DNA of 64,000 nucleotides. Origin: Anoxybacillus sp050480245. GTDB taxonomy: Bacteria > Bacillota > Bacilli > Bacillales > Anoxybacillaceae. The position numbers were made by a program, and so were the translations under genes. The DNA lies in the NCBI GenBank assembly GCA_050480245.1, contig JBCNEQ010000013.1, one strand, 5' to 3'. Under the pieces are notes generated by a model. It was not told the DNA's origin and did not search any database. It worked only from the letters and a program-made list of their open reading frames with translations. Shown one piece after another: positions 62,178 to 64,000 of the stretch; the stretch's first letter is position 1; each line of letters starts with the position of its first letter.

Positions 62178-64000
62178 ATGAACGTTCAAGAACGCGATCA
62201 ATATGCAATATTTAAGGAGAAGTTTTTTGATTGGTTTTTAACCGAAGAAGATTTTACTGATTTACCTCGCATGATTCAAACGCTCATCACCCTATTGCAA
62301 AAAGAGTTCCGCTTGTTAGATGTCACGTTTTACATACTTAACCCGTTTAAGCATGCCTTTGAGCCCGAAGTGACGACAGACTGTACGATTGAACAGCAAC
62401 GAGAACAATATACGATTCCATTTGATGATCAGTTAAAAAAGCAGTTCGACGATATTGTTATCATCGATGACGAAAGTGAAGTCAAGACGATTCAATTTGG
62501 TGTAGTTTTTTCAGAAGATTCGTGCGGACTCGTTCGTTTCAAAATTCATGAGCGGGATATGATGACAAAACATTTTATTAAACAAATGAAGCACGACTTT
62601 TTAAAAGTGTTTGCTCGTATTCGTAAAGTGTCTGAAGTATTAAGTGAAGAAAAGCGATATGAACAGTTGCATCGAGCAGCAACAAAAATTCATGCTTCTA
62701 TGAATATCGGGGATGTGCTTGAAGAAATTGTAAAAACATTAAAAGAAGTATATCCAACATTTACGTGCCATTTGTTTTTATCGTATGATAGCACGACGAA
62801 CCGCGATTTGCCGATTAAACTGCTCACGTTTGAAAATGAAGATGAGCATATGGGGGCCATGCAAGCGTATGTCACCGGACAAATCCAGCTTCACGATTCC
62901 CTTGTTCATAAAAAGTCTGTCATTTATGCTCCGATCAAAGGAGCACAAGGGATTTATGGCGTCATTGAAATGATTGCCCCGACAATTATGGAGTTGTCTG
63001 AACGGGAAATGCGGTTTATTTCTTTGTTGGCGAATACGGCTGGTAGCGCATTAGAAAACGCGAAATTATACGAACAATCGAAACGATTAATTGCTGATTT
63101 ACAACTCATTAATGAAACGATTCACCATTTAAATACGAATTTACGTTTCCAAGATGCATTACAGTTTATGATTGAAAAAATAAAAACATCATTTGATGCA
63201 GAGGAAGTTGGATTTGTTATTTTGCAAGAAAAAGAACGAAAAGTGCTTCCGGGAAGTACGCCTTTTTTCCAATCACGTGAAGCCAAGGTGTATGTTGATT
63301 TTGTTTTCCATCGCATTCAAAATCCTCGTGATACTTTATTTTTAGGTGATGTAAAAATTCATAGTGATCATACGAAACGCTTCCGCTCGCTTATGGCTGT
63401 GCCGATGATGCGCGGGATGATGAAGGGAGTAGCGATCGTATTGCATCAAGAGGCGTATCATTTTTCTTTTGATATGTTTAAGTTGTTGCAGTCGCTTATT
63501 CATCACGCAACGTTGGCGTTTACAAATGCGGCATTGCGTGAAGAGCTTGAGCGCATGGTCATTACAGATCGGTTAACAAATTTGTATACGCGCCATTATT
63601 TAGATGAACGCATTCAACGTTCAATGGAAGAAGATGGTTTAGGTGCATTTATTTTAATAGACATAGATAATTTCAAAAAAATAAACGATACGTACGGTCA
63701 TCAAGTAGGCGATGAAATTATTATTCAAGTAGCAAACATTATTAAAGCACACATTCGACAAAACGATATTGGTGCTCGATGGGGAGGAGAAGAACTCGCC
63801 ATTTATTTACCAAAAGTATCTGTTAGCGTTGGTTTATCTATTGCGAATTGTCTCGTACAAAAAGTGCGTGAATTAACAAACCCTCCGGTGACGATCTCAT
63901 GCGGAGTATCGTATTGGAAAGGAAATCGCGTTGACTCGGTCAGGGAGCTATTTAAACGCGCTGATGAAGCGTTATATACCTCACATTTCGCACCCTCTCG
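62178..64000 (+). CDS. dgcP: GAF-GGDEF diguanylate cyclase, cut by the window end
   Basis: 607 codons are open from ATG 62178 to the end of the window; no stop is reached. Beginning MNVQERDQYAIFKEKFFDW, it has two GAF-like domains (about 170-310 and 325-460) and a GGDEF domain from about 480 with the active site GGEEL at 536-540, so it should make cyclic-di-GMP. Matches B. subtilis YtrP/DgcP, next to rpsD in both. No transmembrane helices. The last eight residues deviate from the family pattern after ADEALY. Confidence 0.88.
   Translation, partial: MNVQERDQYAIFKEKFFDWFLTEEDFTDLPRMIQTLITLLQKEFRLLDVTFYILNPFKHAFEPEVTTDCTIEQQREQYTIPFDDQLKKQFDDIVIIDDESEVKTIQFGVVFSEDSCGLVRFKIHERDMMTKHFIKQMKHDFLKVFARIRKVSEVLSEEKRYEQLHRAATKIHASMNIGDVLEEIVKTLKEVYPTFTCHLFLSYDSTTNRDLPIKLLTFENEDEHMGAMQAYVTGQIQLHDSLVHKKSVIYAPIKGAQGIYGVIEMIAPTIMELSEREMRFISLLANTAGSALENAKLYEQSKRLIADLQLINETIHHLNTNLRFQDALQFMIEKIKTSFDAEEVGFVILQEKERKVLPGSTPFFQSREAKVYVDFVFHRIQNPRDTLFLGDVKIHSDHTKRFRSLMAVPMMRGMMKGVAIVLHQEAYHFSFDMFKLLQSLIHHATLAFTNAALREELERMVITDRLTNLYTRHYLDERIQRSMEEDGLGAFILIDIDNFKKINDTYGHQVGDEIIIQVANIIKAHIRQNDIGARWGGEELAIYLPKVSVSVGLSIANCLVQKVRELTNPPVTISCGVSYWKGNRVDSVRELFKRADEALYTSHFAPS

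Noticed and set aside
1..64000. CRISPR arrays, tRNA and rRNA genes
   Set aside because: No regularly spaced repeats and no tRNA- or rRNA-like sequence were seen by reading.

Overview
The window is a chromosomal segment of a thermophile-like Bacillaceae, most likely Anoxybacillus or a close Geobacillus relative. This is judged from protein sequences, moderate-to-low GC, AGGAGG-type ribosome binding sites and gene order; no search was run. Most of it matches the Bacillus subtilis ytm-ytx-acu-tyrS-rpsD neighbourhood as I remember it: pckA, metK, ytoA, ytpAB, mnmM/mnmL, leuS, murJ, pepV, thpR, amyX, trmB, ytpPQR, sftA, murC, ytxGHJ, aroA, ccpA, acuABC, acsA, tyrS, rpsD and dgcP.

Layout. Positions 1-10.4 kb hold housekeeping genes: a lipid desaturase, CcpN-type controlled pckA, a SAM-riboswitch-controlled metK, a PAP2 phosphatase, ytoA, the ytpA/ytpB lipid and terpenoid pair, and the overlapping mnmL-mnmM tRNA-modification pair. 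From 10.4 to 19.2 kb lies an accessory island. It starts with a lipoprotein and a gene remnant. It is then bounded by two copies of a 52-bp sequence that carries the leuS promoter. Inside are a broken IS982-family element, a complete-looking guanine-type riboswitch that controls only a 42-codon stump of a dGTPase-like gene, a broken IS66-family element, a 5'-truncated cytochrome P450 with a dienelactone-hydrolase-like gene and an MFS transporter, and a broken ISLre2-family element.

From 19.2 to 36.3 kb the order is T-box-leuS, rhodanese, ytfP, murJ, rsuA-type synthase, ytzE, pepV, an MFS transporter, thpR, an lrgA/lrgB pair, ytlQ, pullulanase, ytmP, ytzH and trmB. From 36.3 to 49.8 kb are a decayed ytnP lactonase, ytzB, ytoP, a DUF84 phosphatase, ytpP-ytpQ-ytpR, sftA, a short nicotinate phosphoribosyltransferase, murC, the ytxG-ytxH-ytxJ stress operon, an M29 aminopeptidase and an unusual FtsA-like protein with about five C-terminal repeats.

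From 49.8 to 64 kb are the aroA DAHP synthase/chorismate mutase, ccpA, the acuABC operon divergent from acsA (with a cre-like site between them), a class A penicillin-binding protein, T-box-tyrS, rpsD with a long leader, and a GAF-GGDEF diguanylate cyclase running off the end.

Carbon-flow control is a theme: CcpA, a CcpN-like site on pckA, and acsA with its acetylation/deacetylation system Acu. RNA-based control is another: SAM-I riboswitch, guanine riboswitch, two T-boxes and an S4 leader. The most notable unexplained items are the guanine riboswitch/dGTPase stump, the truncated P450 cluster with an atypical I-helix, the repeat-bearing FtsA-like protein, the duplicated leuS promoter, and a structured intergenic region near 1.7 kb. 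No CRISPR array, tRNA or rRNA was seen.
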